From Myxococcus xanthus (lineage in GTDB: Bacteria; Myxococcota; Myxococcia; Myxococcales; Myxococcaceae), in the NCBI RefSeq assembly GCF_006402735.1, contig NZ_CP017174.1, positions 8,536,001-8,600,000 on the forward strand: a DNA stretch of 64,000 bases, in the 5' to 3' direction. Below the pieces are notes generated by a model. It searched no databases. It was not told where the DNA came from and saw nothing but the letters and a program-made list of their open reading frames with translations. Every line of letters starts with the position of its first letter. Position 1 is the stretch's first letter. This document shows, piece after piece, positions 42,549 through 51,327 of this stretch. A program made the translations under genes and the position numbers.

Positions 42549-43555
42549 CAGTGCGCCACCGTCGCGGTGCCCTCCTGGGCCGGTGCCGCGAGGAACGCGC
42601 GGCGATCTTCCTCCAGTTGCGGCTCGGCCCGCGCCAGCTCTCCCACCCGCTCCAGCCACGCGAGCGCGCGGTCCGGCGTGAGGGTGCTCGCCTCGGCCAT
42701 CTCGAGCAGCTCCTTCCGGTTCGAGCGCAGCACGCGCCCGAAGAGGCCCAGGTGCTCACGCCGGATGCGCGCCGCCGCCGCCAGGTCCTCCACCGTCGGC
42801 CCCGCTCCCAGGGCGAGGTCCTCACGAAGCTGGTGCGTGCGCGCCCGCAGGTACACCTGGGCCGCGCGGCCCGCCTCTTTCGGAGACACCCCTCGGCGCC
42901 GCTCCGCCGCGGCATACGCCTGCCAGATGATGATGCCGAGCCCCACCACCAGCGCGGCCACCGTCACCGAGGACGCCACGTCGTTGTTGTTCGACTGGCT
43001 GCTGTTGTTGCTGCGGGAGCGCGACGCCTCACCGTCCGCCTTCTCCGTTCCCGCGGAGCCCTCACTCGCGCCGCCTTCCTCACTGGAGCCACTCGACTCC
43101 GACCGGCTGGAGCCCTCTTCACCAGAGCCGCTCGACTCCGACTGACTGGAGCCCCCCTTACTGGAACCGCTCGACTCGGAGTGGCTCGTGCCCTCTTCAC
43201 CAGAGCCGCTCGACTCCGACCGGCTGGAGCCCTCTCCACTGGAACCGCTCGACTCCGACTGGCTGGAGTCGCCCGAGCCCTCCGACGATGCACCTGAGTC
43301 CGACTGGCTCGACTCACCCGAGCCTTCGGACGAAGCAGCGGAATCGGACCCTTCGGATGAAGCAGCGGAGTCGGAGCCCTCGGACGACGCGGCCGAGTCG
43401 GAGCCCTCGGACGACGCGGCCGAGTCGGAGCCCTCTGAAGCGCTCATGCCGCCTCCGGGCCCCAACGCCGCGGGCGCCCTGCAACCGGAGACCGTCATCA
43501 CCACTGCCATGCACAACGCGCGCTTCACGGACTTCTTCGTCTTCATCGAACGCAT
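42548..43555 (-). CDS. Lipoprotein with long Ser-rich repeats and a membrane helix
   Basis: 335 aa from ATG 43555; ATG 43546 is possible. Lipobox TVSGC (Cys25). Residues 41-76 are four copies of EGSDSAASS; residues 100-164 are five 13-residue units of the form SESSGSGEEGSSR. Asn/Ser-rich spacer, then one membrane helix (VTVAALVVGLGIIIW, about 197-211) and a helical C-terminal domain (about 225-320). Having both a lipobox and a later membrane helix is odd. It is coupled to the DUF4105 gene and probably works with it, for example as a tether or substrate. C-terminal domain not recognised. Confidence 0.78.
   Translation of the reverse strand: MRSMKTKKSVKRALCMAVVMTVSGCRAPAALGPGGGMSASEGSDSAASSEGSDSAASSEGSDSAASSEGSDSAASSEGSGESSQSDSGASSEGSGDSSQSESSGSSGEGSSRSESSGSGEEGTSHSESSGSSKGGSSQSESSGSGEEGSSRSESSGSSEEGGASEGSAGTEKADGEASRSRSNNSSQSNNNDVASSVTVAALVVGLGIIIWQAYAAAERRRGVSPKEAGRAAQVYLRARTHQLREDLALGAGPTVEDLAAAARIRREHLGLFGRVLRSNRKELLEMAEASTLTPDRALAWLERVGELARAEPQLEEDRRAFLAAPAQEGTATVAH
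43064..43258 (-). repeat. Five 39-bp in-frame coding repeats
   Basis: Encodes five 13-residue Ser/Glu units (SESSGSGEEGSSR-like) of the repeat lipoprotein. The units diverge by a few bases each. Confidence 0.85.
43328..43435 (-). repeat. Four 27-bp in-frame coding repeats
   Basis: Encodes EGSDSAASS four times. Two adjacent units are nearly identical in DNA (GAGTCGGAGCCCTCGGACGA on the plus strand), so copy number is likely to change by slippage or recombination. Confidence 0.85.
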
Positions 43556-43772
43556 TTCCAGGTGTCCATCCGTTCTTCACGTGGGCCGGCCGTCGCACGG
43601 TGGAACAATCCATTGGCAGCCTAGCCAGCAGCGTGCCGAGCGGAAGGATGTTGCGATTTCACGCCTTTACGCACGACACCACGCGGCATGCCGCGAAGCC
43701 CACGAACCGAAGGTGCGTTACGCGCTACGCGCTCGGTGAGCACCTTTCCCAGGAACGGCCACGGAGTAAGCC

Positions 43773-44120
43773 ATGACCCTGGGACTCGCGATTCTCGGAC
43801 TCTTCACGGCGCTGCTATCCATGGCGGCCATCTTCCCCGTCCAGGAGCCGAAGTGGTTCGGCTTTGGCGTCATGGCGGCCGCCTTCTGCGCCCTGGGCGG
43901 TGCTTTCAGTCCGCCCCACCTGCGCACGGCCATGCCCTGGGGCGTGGGCACGGCGCTCGCCATCTGGGCCCTGGTGGGCCTGGGCACGGGCGCCATCAGC
44001 GCCTGGCTGGGCTGGGCTGCACTGGCCCTGGGCATGGCCTACCTGGGCCTGGGCATGCTTCATTTCCTGCGCAGGGTGGTGCCCCCCGGGCGCCTGCCTC
44101 GCTTCCTGCATGTCCCATGA
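43773..44120 (+). CDS. Small four-helix membrane protein
   Basis: 115 aa; GGAG lies 6 bp before ATG 43773. Four hydrophobic segments: LAILGLFTALLSMAAIF, FGFGVMAAAFCALGGAF, GVGTALAIWALVGLGTG and GWAALALGMAYLGLGML. The tail is basic (LRRVVPPGRLPRFLHVP). No family recognised. Probably an inner-membrane protein; a long non-coding stretch follows. Confidence 0.75.
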   Translation: MTLGLAILGLFTALLSMAAIFPVQEPKWFGFGVMAAAFCALGGAFSPPHLRTAMPWGVGTALAIWALVGLGTGAISAWLGWAALALGMAYLGLGMLHFLRRVVPPGRLPRFLHVP

Positions 44121-44450
44121 GGTCTGGTGGGCCCACAAAGGCAGCCATCCTCGCGGGTTGGAGTGCGGACGCCAGGCGTGCGGGAAAGGAGCGGCGCACC
44201 GGGCACCCGAAACCGAGCGCCCGGCGCGCGCTCACAGTTCACCGCGGCGGCCCTCCCCCCCGGGGGCCAACATGAGAGTGTTCCGCCACTGCCCCGTGTC
44301 CGGCTATCGGGGAAATCCCTGGGTCATTAAAAACCCAGAACGTTTGAAAGCCAAGAAGCCCCTGTGGGGACAATTCTAAACGTTCAAGACGCGAGTGAAG
44401 GAGGGTCAGGGACTGGGCGCAAACCCTGACGGGCGTATACTTCCAAAACC
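44121..44450. other. Intergenic region upstream of the GAF-LuxR regulator
   Basis: 330 bp. The first 190 bp show nothing I can support. The last 130 bp are less GC-rich and contain nested inverted repeats (next entry), so this is the likely promoter and leader of the LuxR-type gene. Confidence 0.45.
44319..44385. promoter_or_regulatory. Nested inverted repeats upstream of the LuxR-type gene
   Basis: Three elements in 67 bp: CTGGGT-N8-ACCCAG (44319-44338), GAACGTTT (44338-44345) with its complement AAACGTTC (44378-44385), and between them CCCC-TGT-GGGG. They end 65 bp before the GTG start at 44451. They could be operators for the regulator itself (autoregulation) or a structured leader. Confidence 0.5.
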
Positions 44451-45578
44451 GTGATTCGTTTGAATTCCGAGGAGCAAGGCCTGCTGACGGACCTTGAGGC
44501 AATGCTCGTGGAGGCCGAGCCCGGGACAGAATCCCTGCCCCCGGTGCTAGGCGCTTTACGAGAGGCTTTGCGGGCCGAACGTGCCGTCGCCTATGGCGTG
44601 GACGTAGGTCCCGAGCGCTACCACGCGAGCTACTCCTATTGCGCGGGCTTCCCACTCCCCGCCGCGACAGTGCATGCGGCCATTGAGAGCCAGGTGTCTG
44701 CCTGGGGAGACCCATGGGGTTGGTTCAATCCCGCCCGGCCCGAGCCCGCGCAGCGCAACCGCGCGCTGCATTTCCGCTCGCTGACGGAAACCGAGTCAGC
44801 CCGCCAGCTGCCACTTCATGACTTGTCGGCCAGCGAGGTGGGGCGCCGGCTGGGCATGAGCGAGGAATCGCTGGAGAGCACCCGGGAGCGCATCAGCGCC
44901 CGCTCCGCGGCGATGTTCCGGCAGCTCGGCGTGGAGAACATGCAATGGCTGCGCACGCTCGTCTGTGATGGGCCGGTGCTCCTGGGCTGGGTGGGCCTGG
45001 CCCGCGCCGAGCCATTCACCGAGCGCGAGCAGCGCCTGCTCCAGGCCCTGACGCCCGCGCTCCAGCGGCGGCTGACCATGGAGACGCGGCTGCGCGAGTC
45101 GGGCCTGATGTCCACGGCGCTGCAGGTCGCCATGGAAGCGCTGGGGCGCGCCGCCTGGATTGTCAGCTCCAGTGGCCGCGTGGTGCACGCCAACAACGCC
45201 GGGCGCGCGCGGCTGGAACGGCATGACCCGGAGCTGATGGAGTCCCTGCGCCGGGGCGCCCAGGGCATTCCCTGCTCCGGCCCGCTGACCATGACGCCGC
45301 TGCTCACCACCGGCCTGCCACCGCACTACCTGGCCATCGACACCGGCACCGCGTCCAGCGCCGCCGCGCGCGTACAGGCGCTGTCGGCGCGCTGGTCGCT
45401 CACCGCTCGCGAGTCCGAGGTGCTGACACACATCATCCAGGGCGAGACGAACAAGTCCATCGCCGGCCGGCTGGGCTGCGCCGAGCGCACGGTGGAAGTC
45501 CACGTCACGCATCTGCTAAGCAAGGCACGGGTGGAAAGCCGCTCGGCGCTCATCGCCCGGTTCTTCCAGAGCTCGTGA
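44451..45578 (+). CDS. LuxR-family transcriptional regulator with GAF-like sensor
   Basis: 375 aa, GTG start at 44451. Residues 1-210 form a GAF-like sensor (LRAERAVAYGVDVG; VLLGWVGLARAEPFTEREQRLL), followed by a PAS-like segment (AWIVSSSGRVVHANNAG). The C-terminal 60 residues are a LuxR-type helix-turn-helix: LTARESEVLTHIIQGETNKSIAG and CAERTVEVHVTHLLSKARV. It should bind DNA in response to a cytosolic signal; no acyl-homoserine lactone-binding domain is evident. Its stop overlaps the phosphoesterase start as GTGA, so they form an operon. Confidence 0.9.
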   Translation: MIRLNSEEQGLLTDLEAMLVEAEPGTESLPPVLGALREALRAERAVAYGVDVGPERYHASYSYCAGFPLPAATVHAAIESQVSAWGDPWGWFNPARPEPAQRNRALHFRSLTETESARQLPLHDLSASEVGRRLGMSEESLESTRERISARSAAMFRQLGVENMQWLRTLVCDGPVLLGWVGLARAEPFTEREQRLLQALTPALQRRLTMETRLRESGLMSTALQVAMEALGRAAWIVSSSGRVVHANNAGRARLERHDPELMESLRRGAQGIPCSGPLTMTPLLTTGLPPHYLAIDTGTASSAAARVQALSARWSLTARESEVLTHIIQGETNKSIAGRLGCAERTVEVHVTHLLSKARVESRSALIARFFQSS

Positions 45579-46744
45579 GCAAGACGTCATCCATCCAGGC
45601 CACGCTCGCGCGGGCCGCCGAGGCCGCGGCGGAGGCACCGCGCTCCGTCCCAGCGGAGGACCATGTCTGGCGGCGGCGGCTCGTCATGGGGGACCCTCAG
45701 GCCGACCTGGACCAGGTCCTGGCCATCCTGGCGAACCACGGACTGCTGACCGGCGAGGGCTGGCTGCGCTCCGACGTGCAGCTCATCTCGGTGGGAGACC
45801 ACTTCGACTGGGGCAAGCCCCCCGAACGTGAGTCCGCCGCCGCCAGTGGGCTGGCGCTGGTGGCGTGGCTGGCCGCCCACCCGGCGAACCAGACGGTGAT
45901 GCTGCTGGGCAACCACGACCTGGGCCGAGTGGGCGAACTGGCCGGCTTCACGGATGCGCGCTTCGCCGAGGCCCAGACCGAAGCGGACCGCATCTACCAG
46001 GGAGGCGCTACGGACGAAGCGGCGGAGCAGGCGTTCCTCGCGCGCTGGCCCGAAGTTCCTTCCGCGGAGCTGGTGGCCCGCGACTTCGGCAACTTCCGCG
46101 AGGTGCAGCGCGCCTGGGTGGAGCACCTGCTGCGGGTGAAGCGCTTCCGCGTGGCCCACGCCGCGGCCCCTGACCTGCTGGTGCTGCACGCGGGCGTCAC
46201 GCAGGAGGACCTGGACGTGACGCGCCTGCCTCCCGCCCAGCGCGAGGACGCGAACCAGGTGGCGGCGGCGCTGAACGCGGCCCTGGATGCGGCGGTAGCG
46301 GGCTGGACTCGAGGCCCGCTCGTCATTCCGGGACTGCACCACCCAGGCAACGCGGCCCAGGGCGAGGGCACGGGCATCTTCTACCAGCGCCCCAGCCTGC
46401 TGCCCGAGGACGCCGAGCGGGTGCGCGGCACGCCCCGGCGCCGCTTCGACCCGAGACGCCTGCCCACGGGCCTGACGCAGGTGGTGGGCCATACCCGCGA
46501 CAAGCGAAGCCGCGCGATGCTGGGGCTGCCCCCCATCGGCGCCCGCGACGGCGTGCTTCGGCATCTCGTCACGGATGGAACGCGCGTGGACTACGCCCAC
46601 GGCGCGCCGCCTCCGCCAGCACCCGGCACCGCGATGCTGGTGCTCACCGACGGAGCCATGTGCGAGTGCCAGGCCCCGGACTACGAGCTGTTCGACCTGG
46701 ACACCCGCGCGGCGGCTATTGCGCCGAGGCCTGAAGACCGCTGA
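45575..46744 (+). CDS. Metallophosphoesterase (calcineurin-like)
   Basis: 389 aa, GTG start overlapping the previous stop (GTGA). Motifs in order: MGDPQADLDQ (GDxH-like with Gln in place of His), SVGDHFDWG, LLGNHDLGR, LHAGVT and VVGHTRDK. These are the metal ligands of PPP-type phosphoesterases; the first His being Gln is a departure. Probably acts on phosphoprotein, nucleotide or diadenosine substrates, as in ApaH-like and Shewanella-like phosphatases. Its last 29 bp overlap the convergent thioredoxin-TPR gene. Confidence 0.87.
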   Translation: MSKTSSIQATLARAAEAAAEAPRSVPAEDHVWRRRLVMGDPQADLDQVLAILANHGLLTGEGWLRSDVQLISVGDHFDWGKPPERESAAASGLALVAWLAAHPANQTVMLLGNHDLGRVGELAGFTDARFAEAQTEADRIYQGGATDEAAEQAFLARWPEVPSAELVARDFGNFREVQRAWVEHLLRVKRFRVAHAAAPDLLVLHAGVTQEDLDVTRLPPAQREDANQVAAALNAALDAAVAGWTRGPLVIPGLHHPGNAAQGEGTGIFYQRPSLLPEDAERVRGTPRRRFDPRRLPTGLTQVVGHTRDKRSRAMLGLPPIGARDGVLRHLVTDGTRVDYAHGAPPPPAPGTAMLVLTDGAMCECQAPDYELFDLDTRAAAIAPRPEDR

Positions 46745-48071
46745 GCTTCTTCTCCAGCCCGGCCACCTGGCGTGGCGACACCTGAGAGGCGGGCAGCGAC
46801 TTCGCGAAGGTGATGGCCTCCTCCAGCGTCTTCACGGCGGACGCTGTGTCCTTGCGCGCCACGAGGATGTCCGCGCGGCCCGACAGCACCGACAGCCGCC
46901 GCGCCCCCTGGACCCGCGCCAGGGCACGGTCGCTGGCGGCGAGCGCGTCATCCAGCCGGCCGACGAGCCGGTACAGCGTCGAAAGGCGCGCGGGCGGGTT
47001 GTAGTCCTGGGGCAGGTCCTTCTCGCTCTGCTCGAGCGCGGGAATCGCCCGGGCGGGCGTCTCCAGCTTCATGGCCGCGAGCATGCGATGCGAGTCGAAC
47101 ACCGTCCGCGCCTGGGGATTGGGCGCCTTCGCGGCCTCGGCCTCCAGGAACGCCAGCCACTCCTCCGACAGGGCCTTCACGGCCGCCGTGTCCTTCGCCG
47201 CCTCGCGCGCCTGCACGCGCACCTCGTACAGGCCAGAGCGGTCGTCCGCGGACATCTCGATGGCCGGGGGCGCCAGCGCCTCGGCCACCTTGGCCTCCAG
47301 GCCGCCGCGCAGCTCCGCCCCCGCCGCGTGGTCCTCCGGCAGCGACAGCACGCAGTACATGCCCAAGAGGGCGCCATTGGCCCAGGACAGCGAGCGGGGC
47401 GTCTTCGGGAGTTCCTCCAACGCCTTGCGCGCGCATGCCTCGTGCTGCTTCGCGCCGTACATCGCCGTCAGCAGCGACTCCACCGCGCGGCCCCGGCGGG
47501 ACCAGTCCGCGGGCGCTTCGACCAGGGCCTCCGCGAGCGTCTCCGCGGCTTCGGCCGAGCGCCCCTCCGCATAGAGCGCGTCCCCGCGAGCCAGCAGGGC
47601 CTCGGCGCCAGTGACGCCGCCCTTGTACGCGCGCTCACCGTCCTCGAAGAGCTTCTCCAACTGCGCCACGGTGGCGCTGCCGGCGAAGCGCAGCAGGGCC
47701 TTCTCCTGGCGCGGGTCGATGACATACAGCGTGGGCCAGAACTCCACCGGGTACTGCTCCTGGAACGCCGCGTTCGACGTCAGGTCGGTGTTCACCTCCA
47801 GCCACACGAAGCGGTCCGCGTGCCGGGCCAGCGACGCGTCGGACAGGACGTAGGCCTTCATCGACCGGCACGTGTGACACCAGGGCGCCCAGACGTCGAC
47901 GAAGAGGGGGAGCCCCTTCGCCTGGGCCTCGGCGAGCGCGCGGGCGTAGTCATCCTCGATGAAGGGCAACGGGCCCTTGGCGTGAGACGCGTCGGACGCG
48001 GGGGCATTCGTGTTCGCGGCGGTGCAGGCGACGAGCCCCGACAGGAGCAGGCAGGCGGCGAGAAGGCGCAT
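46716..48071 (-). CDS. Thioredoxin-fold lipoprotein with TPR-like repeats
   Basis: 451 aa. Lipobox LVAC (Cys16). Residues about 38-145 are a thioredoxin domain with DVWAPWCHTC (Cys65, Cys68) and cis-Pro in EFWPTLYVI, most like the DsbD C-terminal domain or thioredoxin_7 group. The rest is helical with TPR-like pairs (RSAEAAETLAEALVEAP, DDALAASDRALARVQGA). An envelope-anchored dithiol oxidoreductase, perhaps holding a protein partner through its repeats. The reductant that would recharge it is not in the window. Confidence 0.87.
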   Translation of the reverse strand: MRLLAACLLLSGLVACTAANTNAPASDASHAKGPLPFIEDDYARALAEAQAKGLPLFVDVWAPWCHTCRSMKAYVLSDASLARHADRFVWLEVNTDLTSNAAFQEQYPVEFWPTLYVIDPRQEKALLRFAGSATVAQLEKLFEDGERAYKGGVTGAEALLARGDALYAEGRSAEAAETLAEALVEAPADWSRRGRAVESLLTAMYGAKQHEACARKALEELPKTPRSLSWANGALLGMYCVLSLPEDHAAGAELRGGLEAKVAEALAPPAIEMSADDRSGLYEVRVQAREAAKDTAAVKALSEEWLAFLEAEAAKAPNPQARTVFDSHRMLAAMKLETPARAIPALEQSEKDLPQDYNPPARLSTLYRLVGRLDDALAASDRALARVQGARRLSVLSGRADILVARKDTASAVKTLEEAITFAKSLPASQVSPRQVAGLEKKLSGLQASAQ

Positions 48072-48178
48072 GGGCTCACCCTACCGCGCTCCACCCGCTC
48101 TGTCCCCAGCCGACACCTGGTGGGACAAGTACCTGGGCATGGGGCGTCCCGCGTGCTGTGGTGCGAGGACTTCTGGTG

Positions 48179-49921
48179 ATGAGAGACCCGTACACCCTGC
48201 GCACCTGCCTCGCGTCCGCCCTGGACGCCCTGCCCGCTCCCGAGCGCTTCCCGGACGCCTCGGACGCCGAGCTCGCGCGCCGTCTGGCCGAACGCCTGCG
48301 CCGCGACCTGCTCCCCCGCCTGGGCTCCGCCGACGCGCCCCTGCTCCTGGTGGCCATCGCCGGCCCCAACAACGTGGGCAAGTCCACGCTCTTCAACTCG
48401 CTGGTGGGCGCGGCGCTGTCCCCCGCGAGGCCCGAGGGCGGGCTCACCAAGCAGTGCCTGGCGGCGGCCCACCCGGAGACGTGGACCGGGCCGCTGAAGG
48501 ACTTCCTGACGCGGCGCTATGACATCGTGCCCGTGGCCTCCGGCGGCTCGGCGCCCGTGGACCAGGCGGGGCCTCCTGGCCGGCTGTACCTGACGCTGTC
48601 GGACGCGGTGCCTCGCGGACTGCTCGTCATGGACACGCCGGACTTCGACAGCGTGTACCGCGACAACCGCGAGCGCGCGGAGGCGCTGCTCGTCACCGTG
48701 GATGTGCTGGCGTTCGTGGTGAGCCGGCAGACGTACCAGAACGCCGCGCTGGTGGACTTCCTGCGCGCGGCCGTGGGGCATGGGCGGCCGTACCTGCTCG
48801 TCTATAACGAGGCCACGCGCGAGGAGGTGGCCCGCGGGCACCTGGACAAGCTCGCCGAGGACGTGGGCCACCCGGCGCTGGCGCGCTACCTGGCGCCGCA
48901 CCAGCCCGACGTGGAGGCGGGACTGAAGCCCCTGGCCACGGAGCCGCTGGACGGGAAGCCTGCGCTGGGCGCGCTGCTGGGACAGGCCGAACACGCGCGC
49001 GAGTTGAAGGCCCGGGCGCTGGAAGCCTCGCTCGCGGATGCGCGCGCGGAGATGGAGGCCGTGTCGCGCGCGGCCTCGGAGGCGGCGCGGGAGCCCGACC
49101 GGCTCCGCAAGCGACTGCGCCACGAACTGGACGTGGTGGGGGCGCATGCGGCGCTGAAGGCCGTGCCCGCGGACGTGCTCATCGACGCCTTCCGCGACGA
49201 ACTGGATGCGCGCAGTCAGTTCCACAAGTGGGTGCGTCTGCCCTTCCGGGGGCTGGCCACGGCGCTCACCTTCGTCACCCGCAAGGTGCGCGAGTCCTTC
49301 ACCGCGCCCGAAGCCCCGGGCGAGGACACGCCGACCCACGCGGTGGACGAGTCACTGAAGGACGGAGTGCGACGGCTGGTGGATGCCTTCGCACCCGAAG
49401 TGGCCGCGTGGCGAGCCGACGCGCAGACGCGGACGAAGCTGGAGGAAGCCTTCGGTCCGGTGACGCTGACGAAGTTGGAGGAGCCGCTGGGCTTCGAGCC
49501 CCTGCACGCGCACGCGGCGGACCGGGCCACGCTGTATGCGTACTGCCGGGAGCTGGTCTCCGCGGAGCTTCAGGGTGGCATGCGGGAGGAGCTTCTCCAG
49601 ACACTGACGACGCTGGTGTACTCCGTGCCGTCGGGCGCGGCGGCGGTGGTGACGGTGGCCACGGGCGGCATGGGCCATGACGCGGTCGTCTGGGCGGGCA
49701 CCTTGCTGTCCACGCCGCTGATGGAGCGCTTCGTGGACCTGCTGGGCGCCCAGGTGCGGGCTCGCGTCACGAAGAAGTGGGCGGATGCCCACGGCGCGAC
49801 CCTGTCGAAGGCTCTGGAGGCGCGGTACTTCTCCGACATCCTGAAGCAACTCGACGGGCTGGCCAGCGACTGGAACCAGACGGCGACCCGGCTGGAGGAG
49901 GCTCGGGCAGGCTTGTCCTGA
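48179..49921 (+). CDS. Dynamin-like/large membrane-associated GTPase
   Basis: 580 aa from ATG 48179; GTG 48158 would add seven residues. G1 is AGPNNVGKST (residues 61-70), G3 is MDTPDFDS, and VYNEATRE may replace the NKxD base-recognition motif. Long helices follow, and a hydrophobic hairpin near the C-terminus (VYSVPSGAAAVVTVATGGM, VVWAGTLLSTPLM) could insert in membrane. This fits dynamin_N-type or YjdA-like bacterial GTPases. A second GTPase of similar layout lies at 60612. Likely function is membrane remodelling or a signal-coupled switch, by inference. Confidence 0.83.
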   Translation: MRDPYTLRTCLASALDALPAPERFPDASDAELARRLAERLRRDLLPRLGSADAPLLLVAIAGPNNVGKSTLFNSLVGAALSPARPEGGLTKQCLAAAHPETWTGPLKDFLTRRYDIVPVASGGSAPVDQAGPPGRLYLTLSDAVPRGLLVMDTPDFDSVYRDNRERAEALLVTVDVLAFVVSRQTYQNAALVDFLRAAVGHGRPYLLVYNEATREEVARGHLDKLAEDVGHPALARYLAPHQPDVEAGLKPLATEPLDGKPALGALLGQAEHARELKARALEASLADARAEMEAVSRAASEAAREPDRLRKRLRHELDVVGAHAALKAVPADVLIDAFRDELDARSQFHKWVRLPFRGLATALTFVTRKVRESFTAPEAPGEDTPTHAVDESLKDGVRRLVDAFAPEVAAWRADAQTRTKLEEAFGPVTLTKLEEPLGFEPLHAHAADRATLYAYCRELVSAELQGGMREELLQTLTTLVYSVPSGAAAVVTVATGGMGHDAVVWAGTLLSTPLMERFVDLLGAQVRARVTKKWADAHGATLSKALEARYFSDILKQLDGLASDWNQTATRLEEARAGLS

Positions 49922-49967
49922 CGGACCGTGCGTCCCGAGGGTACTCAGTGACGCTGACACCCGGCAT

Positions 49968-49979
49968 CAGCCCGGGCTG
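49968..49979. repeat. 12-bp palindrome
   Basis: CAGCCCGGGCTG, in the 140-bp gap before the DACNV-type gene. Possibly an operator or the end of a terminator; may be chance in GC-rich DNA. Confidence 0.25.
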
Positions 49980-50089
49980 AATCGGCGGACACTGGCGCAC
50001 GATGGCGCCTCGGTGAGGGAACAAGCCTCCTGGCCCGCTGTCACTCCGTCCGTGCGTGTCCGGCGGCAATGCGCCATGCTGGGTGTCTC

Positions 50090-51160
50090 ATGAACGGCTC
50101 GGACCCAGCCGGACTGGGCTCGCCACCTCTCGTCCTTTCCTTCCGACACTTGCTGACCGACGCCGTCAGCACGTTCCTGGACGAAGCACGCATGTCCTGC
50201 GAGCAGACGGCGGACGCCATCGGCGAGCTCATCGTCACCCTGTCGCGCTATCGCGAGGAGGGCGCCCCGCTGTTTCCCATGGCCTTCGTGGGAGACGATC
50301 TGGGACAGATGCTCGAACACCTGGGCGGGCATGACCCGATTGCCATCGGTATCGGTCCGCGTTCGCGCGCCACCATCCAGCGCGCGCTCAAGCAGTGCGC
50401 GCCGCTGGGCCAGGGGCGCTGGTGGGCGCTGTACCTGCTGCGCGTCCCGGAGGGCTTCGCCTACGGCGTCTTCCGGACGGACCCCTTTCCTCTGGCGGAG
50501 ACGCCGCTGGAGCGGCTGCGCCGTGTCGAGGACAGGGGCGCGGGCGTCGTGGGTGTGCTTCAGCTCGCCGACAACATCCTGGAGTTGCGCTCGGGCGGAG
50601 GGCTGTGCCGGCACGTGTACCTGTCCGGCGCGAGGGTGGAGTCAGCCTCTCCGCCGGAGGTGATGGATGAGCTGGCGGACGTCGTCACGGCCGGCGTCAC
50701 CACGCACAGTCGCGAGCGTGCGCGTGGGTTCTTCCGCCGGGTGCTCTTCGAGGTGATGCAGGGCTCCCACGGCGCGCTCGTGGCGGTGCTGCCCCGGGAG
50801 CGCGCGGGCTCCACGTTGTTCGTGGACGGCATCATCCTGCCCCGTCCGCTGGACATCGTGGCGTTGCTGGAGCGCTACCACGTGGACCCCACTGACAGCG
50901 CGGGCACCGCCGTGCGCGCCGCCGCCCAGTTGCTGCGGGGAATGATGGCCACCGATGGCATCACCGTGCTCCGCGCGGATGGATGCATCGTGGGCTACAA
51001 CATCTTCGTGCGACATCCGGAGACGCTGGCCAGCCAGCCGTCTGTGGTTGGCGGCGCCCGGCGGCGGACCTTCGAGGTGCTGTGCGCGGCACTGGGCACG
51101 GAACTCACCGCCGCGTTCATCCGCTCCCAGGATGGGGACGTGAGCTGCAAGCGGGTCTGA
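50090..51160 (+). CDS. DisA/DAC-like (DACNV-type) nucleotide-binding or sensor protein
   Basis: 356 aa from ATG 50090; ATG 50069 adds MRHAGCL. The last 120 residues follow the diadenylate cyclase fold: LRADGCIVGYNIFVR corresponds to the DGA strand, and VVGGARRRTFEVLCAALG to the G-x-RHR-A loop, followed by AAFIRSQDGDVSC. Both catalytic signatures are altered (DGC for DGA, RRR for RHR). This matches the predicted DACNV sensor domains related to c-di-AMP synthases. Residues 1-230 contain another alpha/beta region of unknown class. I infer ligand sensing rather than c-di-AMP synthesis. Confidence 0.65.
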   Translation: MNGSDPAGLGSPPLVLSFRHLLTDAVSTFLDEARMSCEQTADAIGELIVTLSRYREEGAPLFPMAFVGDDLGQMLEHLGGHDPIAIGIGPRSRATIQRALKQCAPLGQGRWWALYLLRVPEGFAYGVFRTDPFPLAETPLERLRRVEDRGAGVVGVLQLADNILELRSGGGLCRHVYLSGARVESASPPEVMDELADVVTAGVTTHSRERARGFFRRVLFEVMQGSHGALVAVLPRERAGSTLFVDGIILPRPLDIVALLERYHVDPTDSAGTAVRAAAQLLRGMMATDGITVLRADGCIVGYNIFVRHPETLASQPSVVGGARRRTFEVLCAALGTELTAAFIRSQDGDVSCKRV

Positions 51161-51296
51161 GCCGGAGCGACCTGCATTCCGAACTATTCCGGGTAGTAGC
51201 GGCGCATTGAATCTCCGCCGTTGAGCGACCGCTGGAGGACCTGCGACGTCGTAGCGGAAAGCCGCACGTTGCCGGAATTGCGGTTGTGGGAGATAT

Positions 51297-51312
51297 CCCG
51301 CATTGTTGCGGG
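51297..51312 (+). promoter_or_regulatory. Hairpin in the traA leader
   Basis: CCCGCA-TTGT-TGCGGG, a perfect 6-bp stem ending 15 bp before the GTG taken as the traA start. It could shield the ribosome site or be an operator. The upstream 130 bp are the only room for the traA promoter. Confidence 0.4.
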
Positions 51313-51327
51313 GCTTTGAAATCGCCC

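Noticed and set aside
43064..43435. Regular repeats considered as a CRISPR array
   Set aside because: Units are contiguous with no unique spacers and are in frame inside a lipoprotein gene.
48158..48178. Upstream GTG as the start of the first GTPase
   Set aside because: A GAGGA site better placed for ATG 48179 and no family residues in the seven extra codons.
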